DNA of 48,473 nucleotides, taken from assembly GCA_944389015.1 (NCBI GenBank), contig CALXKS010000027.1, positions 1-48,473 of the forward strand, in the 5' to 3' direction. The notes under the pieces are model-generated. The model was given only the letters and a program-made list of their open reading frames with translations, made no database searches and had not been told where the DNA came from. This stretch comes from an uncultured Spirochaetaceae bacterium. Lineage in GTDB: Bacteria; Spirochaetota; Spirochaetia; Sphaerochaetales; Sphaerochaetaceae. Below are positions 1 to 6,662 of this stretch, piece after piece. Numbering within the stretch: position 1 is the first letter of the stretch; each line of letters opens with the position of its first letter. The translations under genes and the position numbers were made by a program.

Positions 1-1
1 A

Positions 2-292
2 TCAGTTCATATTTGCAAATCGCTCGACGGCTTTTGTGAATTCCTTTATGGTCTTTTCTGCGTCCCCATGTTCTATTCCGTCCCGGACACAGTGCTGTAT
101 GTGACCTTCCAGAACAATCTGACCGCACTTGTTCAATGCGGATTTAGCCGCATTCATCTGCGAAAGGATATCCTCGCAGGGAATGTCCTCATCTATCATC
201 CTTTCGATTGCCTGTACCTGACCGATTATTTTCCTGAGCCTTCTATGCAGATTGTCTGCATCCATGCATTGTTTCATGGGGATAGTTTCCAT
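2..292 (-). CDS. CsoR/RcnR-family metal-sensing repressor
   Basis: A 96-aa all-helical DUF156 protein. Cys39, His64 and Cys68 reproduce the spacing (25 and 4 residues) of the Cu(I)-binding C-H-C triad of CsoR, so a copper-type sensor is more likely than the formaldehyde (FrmR) or persulfide (CstR) members. Family members bind DNA as tetramers and release it when the ligand binds. It is transcribed away from the methyltransferase/fez-like genes, so it could regulate them or itself; nothing in the window proves a target. No clear Shine-Dalgarno precedes the ATG at 292. The stop codon lies at bases 2-4, so the gene is complete. Copper specificity is inferred from residues only. Confidence 0.9.
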   Translation of the reverse strand: METIPMKQCMDADNLHRRLRKIIGQVQAIERMIDEDIPCEDILSQMNAAKSALNKCGQIVLEGHIQHCVRDGIEHGDAEKTIKEFTKAVERFANMN

Positions 293-353
293 TTATTGCA
301 ATCAATACGCAAGAGGAAAGAATTTCCGACAGCATATTATCAATGTTATCCCC

Positions 354-397
354 TTGTACGAATGAGTGTAAGAAGTATATAGTTAGCAATAGCTAAC
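354..397 (+). promoter_or_regulatory. Promoter with adjoining dyad operator
   Basis: TTGTAC (354-359) and TATATA (376-381), 16 nt apart, form a promoter for the methyltransferase genes. A perfect dyad GTTAGC-AATA-GCTAAC (382-397) begins right after the -10 box and covers the expected start point, a classic repressor position. The half-site GTTAG/CTAAC resembles the core of DtxR/IdeR-type iron boxes, though the spacing differs. Related copies lie at 2016-2031 and 2052-2067. Confidence 0.6.
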
Positions 398-422
398 CAA
401 TTTTTGGAGGCTGAAGGAATAT

Positions 423-1031
423 ATGTTTACACGCTATCTGAATAATTGTGGACGTCCTGAGAGCAATAAGCTTGGACGGTTTGTTCTCAAAAGTATGAAC
501 AAAGGACATGCATACATTTACCGATGGCTTCTGGGCAATGTCCATCTTCCGGAAATCGGAATCGTCCTTGATGTAGGCTGCGGAGGAGGAGCCCTGATGG
601 AGCGGATTCTTAATGAATTTCCGTCTATTAAGACATATGGTATCGACATCAGTGATGAGAGCGTCCGGATGTGTGGGGAGCTTAAGAAAAAGCATCCAGG
701 AAGGATAGAAGTCCGAAAAGCAGATGCGGTTTCCCTTCCTTTTCCTGATGAGACATTCAGTCTTGCTCTCTCCTGTGAGTCAATATACTTTTGGAAAGCT
801 CCGGATAAAGCTCTTTCAGAGATATACAGGACATTGATCAGTGGTTCCTGGCTGGCCGTTGCTGTAGAGACTTCTGATAAAAATAAAGCAAGAATCTGGT
901 CTGACAGGATAAGTGGAATGACTGTCTATTCTCCGGGAGAACTCCGTTCGCTTTTCTGCAATGCGGGGTTTGTTCATATTGAGAGCCAGATGAAAGGCCA
1001 GGCATGTCTTGTGAAAGGAATGAAGCCATGA
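423..1031 (+). CDS. Class I SAM-dependent methyltransferase
   Basis: A 202-aa soluble protein with the SAM-binding glycine motif VLDVGCGGG at about residues 48-56, an acidic strand-2 end (GIDIS) and motif LPFPDETF typical of the Methyltransf_11/25 group. The substrate cannot be read from the sequence. GGAGG (406-410) and AAGGA (414-418) precede the ATG. It is the first gene behind the dyad-bearing promoter and overlaps the next methyltransferase by ATGA, so the two are translationally coupled. Its position beside a ferrosome-type gene set suggests a metal-linked role, but this is inference. Confidence 0.85.
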   Translation: MFTRYLNNCGRPESNKLGRFVLKSMNKGHAYIYRWLLGNVHLPEIGIVLDVGCGGGALMERILNEFPSIKTYGIDISDESVRMCGELKKKHPGRIEVRKADAVSLPFPDETFSLALSCESIYFWKAPDKALSEIYRTLISGSWLAVAVETSDKNKARIWSDRISGMTVYSPGELRSLFCNAGFVHIESQMKGQACLVKGMKP

Positions 1032-1801
1032 ATGCAGATTACAGGAACTGGGTTCCGCGAGGACTGATTGTCACTCTCACTGCACTGACTGTACTGTCAG
1101 TGTTCTTCTTCCTGTTGTCATTGTCATGGACAGCACCGCTGATGCTTACAATCTGTCTGGTTGTTCTCTTTGTCGTGTCTGCGCTCTATCTCGCATGGAG
1201 CGTGAATGCGTATCGGGCTTTTTCCTACGATGGTACGAAGCGGATTGCGGGAAGGATAATCAGCGGGATCGCAGATTATATAAAGATCACTAATGGTAGT
1301 TCTGTACTCGATGTCGGATGCGGGAGCGGAGCTCTGGCTATTGCTGTTGCAAAGAGAAATCCAGGATCATTCGTTACAGGACTGGACCGCTGGGGAAAGG
1401 AATATGCATCATTCAGCATGGATCTCTGCAGGAGAAATGCAGTAGCAGAAGAGGTCAGTAATGTAAGCTTTGTCCAGGGTGATGCCCGTAGGCTTCCTTT
1501 CCCAGATGAGTCTTTCGATGCTGTCACAAGTAATTATGTTTATCACAATATCCCGCAGAAGGACAGACATGCTCTTCTCCTTGAGACGTTGAGAGTGCTG
1601 AAAAAGGGTGGGGTATTTGCAATCCATGACATCATGACGGAAAGCAAGTATGGGGATATTTCAGCATTCGCTGGGCGTCTCAGGGATATGGGCTATAGTG
1701 AAGTAAGAGTGATTGATACGACCGATGGTGTATTCTTAGGAAAAAAGGAAGCCATGGTTCTGATGCTGTCCGGTTCAAAGCTCCTCTATGGACGAAAATA
1801 A
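1028..1801 (+). CDS. Membrane-anchored class I SAM methyltransferase
   Basis: A 257-aa protein from the ATG at 1028, which overlaps the upstream stop codon (ATGA) and has AAAGGA about 10 nt upstream; a longer reading from 1004 lacks such a signal. Two hydrophobic helices (about residues 12-58) are followed by a methyltransferase domain with VLDVGCGSG, GLDRW and a PFPDESFDAV motif. The catalytic domain should sit at the cytoplasmic face of the inner membrane, implying a lipid, quinone or membrane-protein substrate. It is only distantly similar to the preceding methyltransferase, so not a recent duplicate. Substrate unknown. Confidence 0.85.
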   Translation: MNADYRNWVPRGLIVTLTALTVLSVFFFLLSLSWTAPLMLTICLVVLFVVSALYLAWSVNAYRAFSYDGTKRIAGRIISGIADYIKITNGSSVLDVGCGSGALAIAVAKRNPGSFVTGLDRWGKEYASFSMDLCRRNAVAEEVSNVSFVQGDARRLPFPDESFDAVTSNYVYHNIPQKDRHALLLETLRVLKKGGVFAIHDIMTESKYGDISAFAGRLRDMGYSEVRVIDTTDGVFLGKKEAMVLMLSGSKLLYGRK

Positions 1802-2015
1802 TACAAAGATTGGCATGGATGACAGATGATTGACTGCCTGTGGCTCTGGCATTCAGGGAAAGTCAGGATAAAAGGCATATAAGAATATAAGGATTATCGG
1901 TTTCATATCAGACAGTCCCGTATCGGTATGCTGTTTTTCTTACATAAAAATCTTATGGTTGGAATAATCATTGTCCTTGTCGTTACTGAATATACGATTG
2001 ATGGCTTTTGAAGCA

Positions 2016-2067
2016 GTTGCTCTTGGCTAACCATGGTGATATCATACTGGAGTTAGTGGAGGCTAAT
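2016..2067 (+). promoter_or_regulatory. Two further GTTRS-N6-CTAAY dyads before fezA-like gene
   Basis: GTTGC-TCTTGG-CTAAC (2016-2031) and GTTAG-TGGAGG-CTAAT (2052-2067) share the layout of the dyad at 382-397. The second includes the TGGAGG Shine-Dalgarno of the next gene. A possible promoter TTGCTC (2018-2023), 16 nt, TATCAT (2040-2045) lies inside the pair. The rest of the gap, 1802-2015, shows no gene or clear structure. Confidence 0.5.
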
Positions 2068-2069
2068 CT

Positions 2070-2297
2070 ATGAACAAGACAGTTACGGCTTTCCTTGTCG
2101 GAGCGGTGGCTGGTGCAGCTCTTGTGACATTCATGCAGACACCTGCTTTCAGGAAGGGTGCTTCCAGGTTGGTAAGTGCCGGCATGCAGCTCAAGAAAGA
2201 TGCATCTGCTTTCGTTGAATCCATCAAGGAGGATGCTGAGGACGCCGCTGCCGAAGCAGAGTATCAGGCTGCTCAGGCTGCTTCCTCCGCAAACTAA
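2070..2297 (+). CDS. FezA-like small membrane protein (YtxH/DUF6110-like)
   Basis: A 75-aa protein with one N-terminal transmembrane segment (about residues 4-24, rich in Gly/Ala) followed by a Lys-containing amphipathic stretch and an Ala/Glu-rich helical tail ending in several Ala-Ala pairs. The shape recalls YtxH/DUF6110 proteins and the FezA membrane protein of ferrosome gene clusters. It is preceded by the strong TGGAGG site and followed by a hairpin, then by the P-type ATPase gene. Inference: an abundant membrane component of an iron-storage compartment. The similarity is by size, topology and position, not by a diagnostic motif. Confidence 0.65.
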   Translation: MNKTVTAFLVGAVAGAALVTFMQTPAFRKGASRLVSAGMQLKKDASAFVESIKEDAEDAAAEAEYQAAQAASSAN

Positions 2298-2300
2298 GCT

Positions 2301-2330
2301 ATGCTCTCCGTCTTAGGCGGGGAGCATTTT
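2301..2330 (+). terminator. Intra-operon hairpin after the fezA-like gene
   Basis: The arms 2301-2310 (ATGCTCTCCG) and 2318-2327 (CGGGGAGCAT) pair over 10 bp with one G-U, loop of 7, followed by TTT. The run of T is short, so it may be a leaky terminator or an mRNA-stabilising 3' end that lets the small membrane protein outnumber the downstream ATPase. Confidence 0.6.
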
Positions 2331-2344
2331 AAGGATAATCCATC

Positions 2345-4447
2345 ATGTATTATAAGATCAGACATTCTATACCGGGCCGTATAAGACTTGAATATAATAG
2401 CAGAGCTGTGACTCCGAGGCAGGCAGCTCTGGCGGAGAATCTTATTGCAGCACAGGATGGAATAAACCATGTATCATTCAATCCTGTTGTGGGTACCTTT
2501 CTAGTGATGTATTCCACTGATAGAATAAGCGAAAAAGAGGTTTTGGCTTTCTTCCAGGCCCTTGATGGCCGGTATCTTGATGACGAGGCAATGCTTGCTT
2601 CTGTGCCGGTGCCTGAAAAGACTGTCAGCCTTGGCAGTACATTGGCGGCAATGACAATTTCTTATTTGATGAGAAGACTCTTGCCAACATCAATAAGGAC
2701 AATATTCCGTATAAGGAATTTATCACCCAGAATATTATCGGGTGCGAAATGCCTTCTTTCCGGGAAGATTTCTGATACTCGTCTTCTTGACGCCGCCGCA
2801 ATCACGGTTGCTCTTGCATCAGGAAACAGAAAGACTGCTGAGAACATCAGCTTCCTGCTTTCAGTTGGAGAGACGATAGAGGAATTTACCAAGAGAAAGA
2901 GCCTCGATGATCTTGCCCTTACAATGTTCTCCGGAAAAGAAAATGTCCATGTCTATGTTGATGAGGAACGTGAAGAAGTAAGACCTCTTTCTGCAATCCA
3001 TGCCGGTGATACCATCATTGTCCGTACAGGCGATGCTATACATGCAGACGGGGAAGTCTCCCGGGGTGAGGCTCTCGTGAACCAGGCAACGATAACAGGA
3101 GAACCGCTTGCTGTTGAAAAGCAGGCGGGGAGTACAGTCTTTGCAGGGACCTTTGTGGAGGAAGGGGAGATATATGTACTTGTGCGTCATGTGGGAAGCC
3201 AAACAAAGGTAAGCAGGATACTTTCAGAGATTGACACATCAAGTGAGCTTAAAGTCTCTTCCCAGAAACGTACAGAACTCCTTGCTGACAAGCTTGTTAA
3301 GTACAATTTCATTCTTACAGCCTTGACTATGCTATTCACAAGGAATACGGCGAAGATTCTCTCTACGCTGATGGTTGATTACTCCTGTGCTATGAAACTG
3401 ACTGCTCCGATAGCCGTGCTTAGTGCAATGAAAGAGGCTGCAGAGCATGGATTATTGGTGAAAGGCGGCAAGTTCCTTGAGGAGATAGCCAAAGCTGATA
3501 CAGTTATCTTTGATAAAACAGGCACGCTGACAAACGCCTCTCCAGTGCTTTCCAGGGTAATCTGTTTTTCTGATGAAAGCGAGAATGATCTCCTGCGTTT
3601 AGCTGCCTGTCTTGAGGAGCACTATGTTCATCCGGTTGCGAAGGCAATTGTGAAGGCAGCAGATGAGCGGAACCTTGATCATCCTGAGAGACATGCTCAG
3701 GTTGAGTATATTGTCGCCCATGGTATTGCGAGCTATATAGGAAAGCGCAGAGTGCTGATAGGTAGCAGGCATTTCATTTTCTTTGATGAGCATACGGAGA
3801 TTCCGGAAGGGCTGGATAGGATCCAGAATGAGGCGATAAGGAATGGCGAGTCCCTCCTGTATATGGCAGAGGAGGGAAGGCTGCTTGCGGTATTCGCTCT
3901 TTCGGACCCCATGCGTACAGATGCTGCTTCTGTGGTATCAAAACTGCGGGAAAGCGGCATAAGGGAATGTGTGATGATCACAGGTGATGACGAGGGAGCG
4001 GCAAGAGCTGTCGCAGAGAGTGCAGGTCTTAATCATTATATTTCCAGAGCTCTGCCTGAGGACAAGAGCCGTTATGTCCGTGAATACAGAGAAGCTGGGC
4101 ATAAGGTCGTGATGCTTGGTGATGGAATCAATGATGCCCCTGCCTTGGCCTCGGCCGATACGGGAATAGCGATGGGTGAAAGTGCCGCAATCGCAGGAGA
4201 GACAGCTGATGTGGTCCTCTCTGGAGAGAACGGATTGGAAGGTGTTGTTACGCTCAGAGCTCTGGGCAATGGCTTATTGGAGAGGATCAAAGAAGGAAAC
4301 AGGAATATTGTCCTGGTGAACACCTCTCTGATAATTCTCGGCCTTCTGGGTTTTGTCTCTCCGTCCATGTCTGCCCTGCTTCACAATGCCTCAACGGTGG
4401 CTTTTGCGTTCAGGGCATCCCGGCCTATTCTGAAGGAGGCTCGCTGA
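2345..4447 (+). CDS. P1B-type ATPase, FezB-like (ferrosome-type)
   Basis: A 700-aa heavy-metal P-type ATPase. The N-terminal 75 residues form an HMA_2-like domain with PGRIR (10-14). Core motifs: TGE at 251-253 (actuator), DKTGT with phosphorylated Asp390, and GDGINDAP from Gly592 (hinge). The M4 ion motif is Ser347-Cys348-Ala349 instead of the CPC of copper/cadmium pumps, matching what I recall of the P1B-6 group, which includes FezB. AAGGA lies 9 nt before the ATG. The next gene encodes a protein with the same PGRIR motif, overlapping the stop codon. Inference: it moves iron into a membrane-bound store. A generic transition-metal exporter is the alternative. Confidence 0.85.
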   Translation: MYYKIRHSIPGRIRLEYNSRAVTPRQAALAENLIAAQDGINHVSFNPVVGTFLVMYSTDRISEKEVLAFFQALDGRYLDDEAMLASVPVPEKTVSLGSTLAAMTISYLMRRLLPTSIRTIFRIRNLSPRILSGAKCLLSGKISDTRLLDAAAITVALASGNRKTAENISFLLSVGETIEEFTKRKSLDDLALTMFSGKENVHVYVDEEREEVRPLSAIHAGDTIIVRTGDAIHADGEVSRGEALVNQATITGEPLAVEKQAGSTVFAGTFVEEGEIYVLVRHVGSQTKVSRILSEIDTSSELKVSSQKRTELLADKLVKYNFILTALTMLFTRNTAKILSTLMVDYSCAMKLTAPIAVLSAMKEAAEHGLLVKGGKFLEEIAKADTVIFDKTGTLTNASPVLSRVICFSDESENDLLRLAACLEEHYVHPVAKAIVKAADERNLDHPERHAQVEYIVAHGIASYIGKRRVLIGSRHFIFFDEHTEIPEGLDRIQNEAIRNGESLLYMAEEGRLLAVFALSDPMRTDAASVVSKLRESGIRECVMITGDDEGAARAVAESAGLNHYISRALPEDKSRYVREYREAGHKVVMLGDGINDAPALASADTGIAMGESAAIAGETADVVLSGENGLEGVVTLRALGNGLLERIKEGNRNIVLVNTSLIILGLLGFVSPSMSALLHNASTVAFAFRASRPILKEAR

Positions 4448-4797
4448 TGGGAATCGTCACCAGCTTCATTCCGGGCCGTATCAGACTGCGTCACAGGATG
4501 TTCCGTGATGATGATATAGCAGGAGCGCTTATCGCATTGTTCAAGGCTTCGGGAATCGTGACAGGGGTGGAGCGTAATCCTGAAACGGGTAGCATACTCA
4601 TTACATACAGAGCAGATGTCATTCCATCGGCGGATGTACTTGCAAAGAGGTTTGCCATCTACATTCCCGAGCTTGCCAGGCTGAAGTTCCGCATCATGTA
4701 CTACACACCAGAAGATAAGTCTTGCATCCTCTCTGCAATCAAGAAAGCGGAGCTTGCCTTGCCAGAGATGAGAAAAGTCATTTCAGGGCATGAATAG
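4447..4797 (+). CDS. FezC-like protein with HMA_2/PGRIR motif
   Basis: A 116-aa protein whose first 75 residues resemble the N-terminal domain of the preceding ATPase: PGRIRLR at about 9-15, then a predicted alpha/beta fold with a TGSILITY strand. There is no CXXC metal site, so it is not a classical HMA chaperone. The C-terminus is helical and basic. The ATG overlaps the ATPase stop (TGATG) and AAGGAGG (4433-4439) is a strong ribosome site, so the two are made together. A stand-alone copy of the ATPase N-domain next to FezB is characteristic of fez clusters as I know them. Confidence 0.75.
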   Translation: MGIVTSFIPGRIRLRHRMFRDDDIAGALIALFKASGIVTGVERNPETGSILITYRADVIPSADVLAKRFAIYIPELARLKFRIMYYTPEDKSCILSAIKKAELALPEMRKVISGHE

Positions 4798-4847
4798 ATA
4801 CAGAAATGATGATCAGAGATATTGAGTAATCTCATTTCACGTTCTGC

Positions 4848-4875
4848 TATAACAGTGTTATATATCACTGTTATA
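4848..4875. repeat. Perfect 10-bp inverted repeat
   Basis: TATAACAGTG (4848-4857) and CACTGTTATA (4866-4875) flank 8 A/T bases. There is no T-run after it, so a protein-binding dyad is more likely than a terminator. It lies 50 nt past the fezC-like gene and upstream of the tandem promoters of the DUF4143 gene. Confidence 0.6.
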
Positions 4876-4918
4876 ATCCAAGTAGTACTATGCGGGATGA
4901 TGGTATTTTTGCTTTAAA

Positions 4919-4985
4919 TTACATTGCAGGTAGACGGTAATTTTTGTAGAATTTACTTTGCGGTTAGACGATGCCCGCGTATAAT
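4919..4985 (+). promoter_or_regulatory. Duplicated tandem promoter
   Basis: Two near-identical 18-nt blocks (4919-4936 and 4953-4970, both TTAC-N-TTGC-...-TAGACG, 15 of 18 matching) each place a TTGC -35 box before its own -10: TTGCAG/TAGAAT (4924-4929, 4947-4952, 17-nt spacer) and TTGCGG/TATAAT (4958-4963, 4980-4985, 16-nt spacer). The second start point falls almost on the GGAGG site, so the first promoter gives the better leader. Confidence 0.5.
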
Positions 4986-5001
4986 TACGGTGGAGGCAAG
5001 T

Positions 5002-6378
5002 ATGGAATTCCAACGTAAAATCTATAAAAAGCTACTCAATTGGAAGAGTGTCTCTCAAGGTAGGAAATCCGTTCTCATAGAAGGTGCCCGACGGGTAGGA
5101 AAATCAACAGTGGCTGAGAAGTTTGCGCAAAATGAGTATGATTCCTATATCCTAATAGACTTTTCTAAAGCTCCAAAGGCAATTCTTGCTGCTTTTGACC
5201 ATCTTGATAATCTTGATATCTTTTATCAGATGCTTTCGCTCCAGACAGGTGTGAGGCTATATCCTCGTAAATCCCTGATTGTGTTTGACGAGATACAGAA
5301 ATTTCCACGAGCTAGGGAGTCAACGAAATATTTAGTGCAAGATGGACGGTACGATATTCTTTCAACAGGCTCTCTCATCTCAATTAAGGAGAATGTGGAA
5401 GACATAGTCATCCCTTCAGAAGAGATGAAGCTGAAGATGTATCCTATGGATTTTGAAGAGTTCATTTGGGCATTGCATGATGATGTCCTCTGGGACTATG
5501 CCTCTGAGTGCTTCAGGGAAGAGATTGCACTGGAGAGATATAGCCATGAGAAACTCATGAGGATTTTCCTTGAGTACATGCTTGTCGGAGGAATGCCTCA
5601 AAGTGTTGATGCCTATCTTTCATCAAATAGGGATTTTTGTACTGCGGATGAGGAGAAGAGAGCAATCATTGATTTATACAGGGATGATATCAAGAAGGCA
5701 GCCAAGAAATATAGCTCTAAGGTATCTGCAATCTTTGAACATATTCCTGCGGCACTATCTACTCATGAGAAAAAGATCGTACTTTCAAAGTTTGACAGTA
5801 ATGGCGAGTTCTCAAAGTATGATGAACCTCTTTTCTGGCTTGCTGATTCGATGATCTGCAATCTGTGTTACAAATGCAATGATCCATCAGTTGGCTTTGC
5901 GCTGAATCTAAACGAGAGCAGCGTAAAATCTTATATGGGGGATACCGGCCTTCTTGTAAGCCTTGCCTTCTCTGAAAATGAGCTTGCTGATAACAGTTTG
6001 TACCGTGCAATTATGGATGGGCGTCTGTCAATGAACAAAGGGATGCTGTATGAGAATGTCATTGCCCAGATGATTACAGCCGCGGGACGCCAGCTGTACT
6101 TCTATTCTCATTATAATGAAGTCAAAAAAAGGAATGATATTGAGATTGATTTCCTGCTTTCCAATGGCAGCAAACTTGATTTCAAGGTGTTTCCTGTTGA
6201 AGTGAAATCCTCCAAGAATTACACAACCTCTTCTCTTAATGTATTTTCTGAACAGTTTAAGGGGCGTATTGGAAATTCGATCATCATTCATCCGAAGAAT
6301 TTTTCTATCGGCGGGGATGTTAAGAAGTATCCTCCTTATATGCTTCCGATATTGCTTGCTGACAGCGTATTACAGTGA
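5002..6378 (+). CDS. AAA_14/DUF4143 ATPase with PD-(D/E)XK-like C-terminus
   Basis: A 458-aa protein starting at the ATG behind TGGAGG (4991-4996); an upstream in-frame ATG at 4924 lies inside the promoter region. It has Walker A GARRVGKST (28-36), Walker B IVFDEIQ, a sensor strand ending STGS, and a DUF4143 region with YMGDTGLL. The C-terminus carries EIDFLL and PVEVKS, the two acidic/lysine motifs of the PD-(D/E)XK nuclease fold common in this family. Such proteins are widespread, often mobile, with no settled function. A lone gene between the fez-like set and the structured RNA. Confidence 0.85.
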   Translation: MEFQRKIYKKLLNWKSVSQGRKSVLIEGARRVGKSTVAEKFAQNEYDSYILIDFSKAPKAILAAFDHLDNLDIFYQMLSLQTGVRLYPRKSLIVFDEIQKFPRARESTKYLVQDGRYDILSTGSLISIKENVEDIVIPSEEMKLKMYPMDFEEFIWALHDDVLWDYASECFREEIALERYSHEKLMRIFLEYMLVGGMPQSVDAYLSSNRDFCTADEEKRAIIDLYRDDIKKAAKKYSSKVSAIFEHIPAALSTHEKKIVLSKFDSNGEFSKYDEPLFWLADSMICNLCYKCNDPSVGFALNLNESSVKSYMGDTGLLVSLAFSENELADNSLYRAIMDGRLSMNKGMLYENVIAQMITAAGRQLYFYSHYNEVKKRNDIEIDFLLSNGSKLDFKVFPVEVKSSKNYTTSSLNVFSEQFKGRIGNSIIIHPKNFSIGGDVKKYPPYMLPILLADSVLQ

Positions 6379-6408
6379 TGTAGGTTTGAAAGTTTCAGGT
6401 TTATTCGT

Positions 6409-6556
6409 GCAGGTGGCGAGACGAATAGCCCCGGAAGCGCAGGGTTCAATACCCCCGGTGCTTTTCATCGGGGCAGCCTGAGCCCTAGAATTAGGGAGAA
6501 GGACGGCGCTTTAGGAGGACACCACGATGGCTCTGCTCGCGGTAGTTCATTGCCTT
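6409..6556 (+). ncRNA. Structured non-coding RNA, possibly HEARO/omega-RNA-like
   Basis: No gene fits this G/C-rich block inside A/T-rich surroundings. Complementary segments: GCGAG 6416-6420 with CTCGC 6536-6540; GCCCC 6428-6432 with GGGGC 6470-6474; AAGCGC 6435-6440 with GCGCTT 6506-6511, which crosses the previous helix (pseudoknot); hairpins 6455-6460/6466-6471 and CCCTA 6483-6487/TAGGG 6492-6496. The size, nested hairpins and pseudoknot recall HEARO RNA, the omega-RNA of IscB/IsrB nucleases. No HNH/RuvC nuclease gene is adjacent, so it would be an orphan. Structure is seen; family is a guess from memory of the consensus. Confidence 0.55.
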
Positions 6557-6587
6557 TTGTTCAGAATCTTCAAGTTGGTTGGATGGT

Positions 6588-6626
6588 GAAATTAGGGGAA
6601 ATTTTCCGTAAATTTCCCTTAATTTC
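6588..6626. repeat. 17-bp inverted repeat before Fic gene
   Basis: The arms 6588-6604 and 6610-6626 (GAAATTAGGGGAAATTT and AAATTTCCCTTAATTTC) pair over 17 bp with one G-T wobble and a 5-nt loop. It lies 32 nt after the structured RNA and 37 nt before the Fic start codon. It may end the RNA transcript or bind the winged-helix tail of the Fic protein. Confidence 0.6.
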
Positions 6627-6662
6627 CTTCCTCTCTGCTTTGTTTCCTGATATGATTTATCC

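Noticed and set aside
382..397. CsoR operator
   Set aside because: Known CsoR/RcnR sites carry G/C tracts; GTTAGC-N4-GCTAAC does not, and resembles DtxR-type arms more.
393..695. Minus-strand frame of 100 aa
   Set aside because: It lies fully antisense to the methyltransferase gene and has no recognisable domain.
2345..4447. Copper exporter CopA controlled by the nearby CsoR protein
   Set aside because: The M4 motif is SCA rather than CPC, and there is no CXXC heavy-metal domain; the N-terminus has PGRIR instead.
6441..6454. GGGTTCAATACCC resembling a tRNA T-arm
   Set aside because: No matching anticodon arm, D-arm or acceptor stem at tRNA spacing; the segment fits better as part of the larger structured RNA.
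6379..6662. Short frame (6239-6481) running over the structured RNA
   Set aside because: It overlaps the end of the DUF4143 gene in another frame, lacks a ribosome site and has no protein-like composition.
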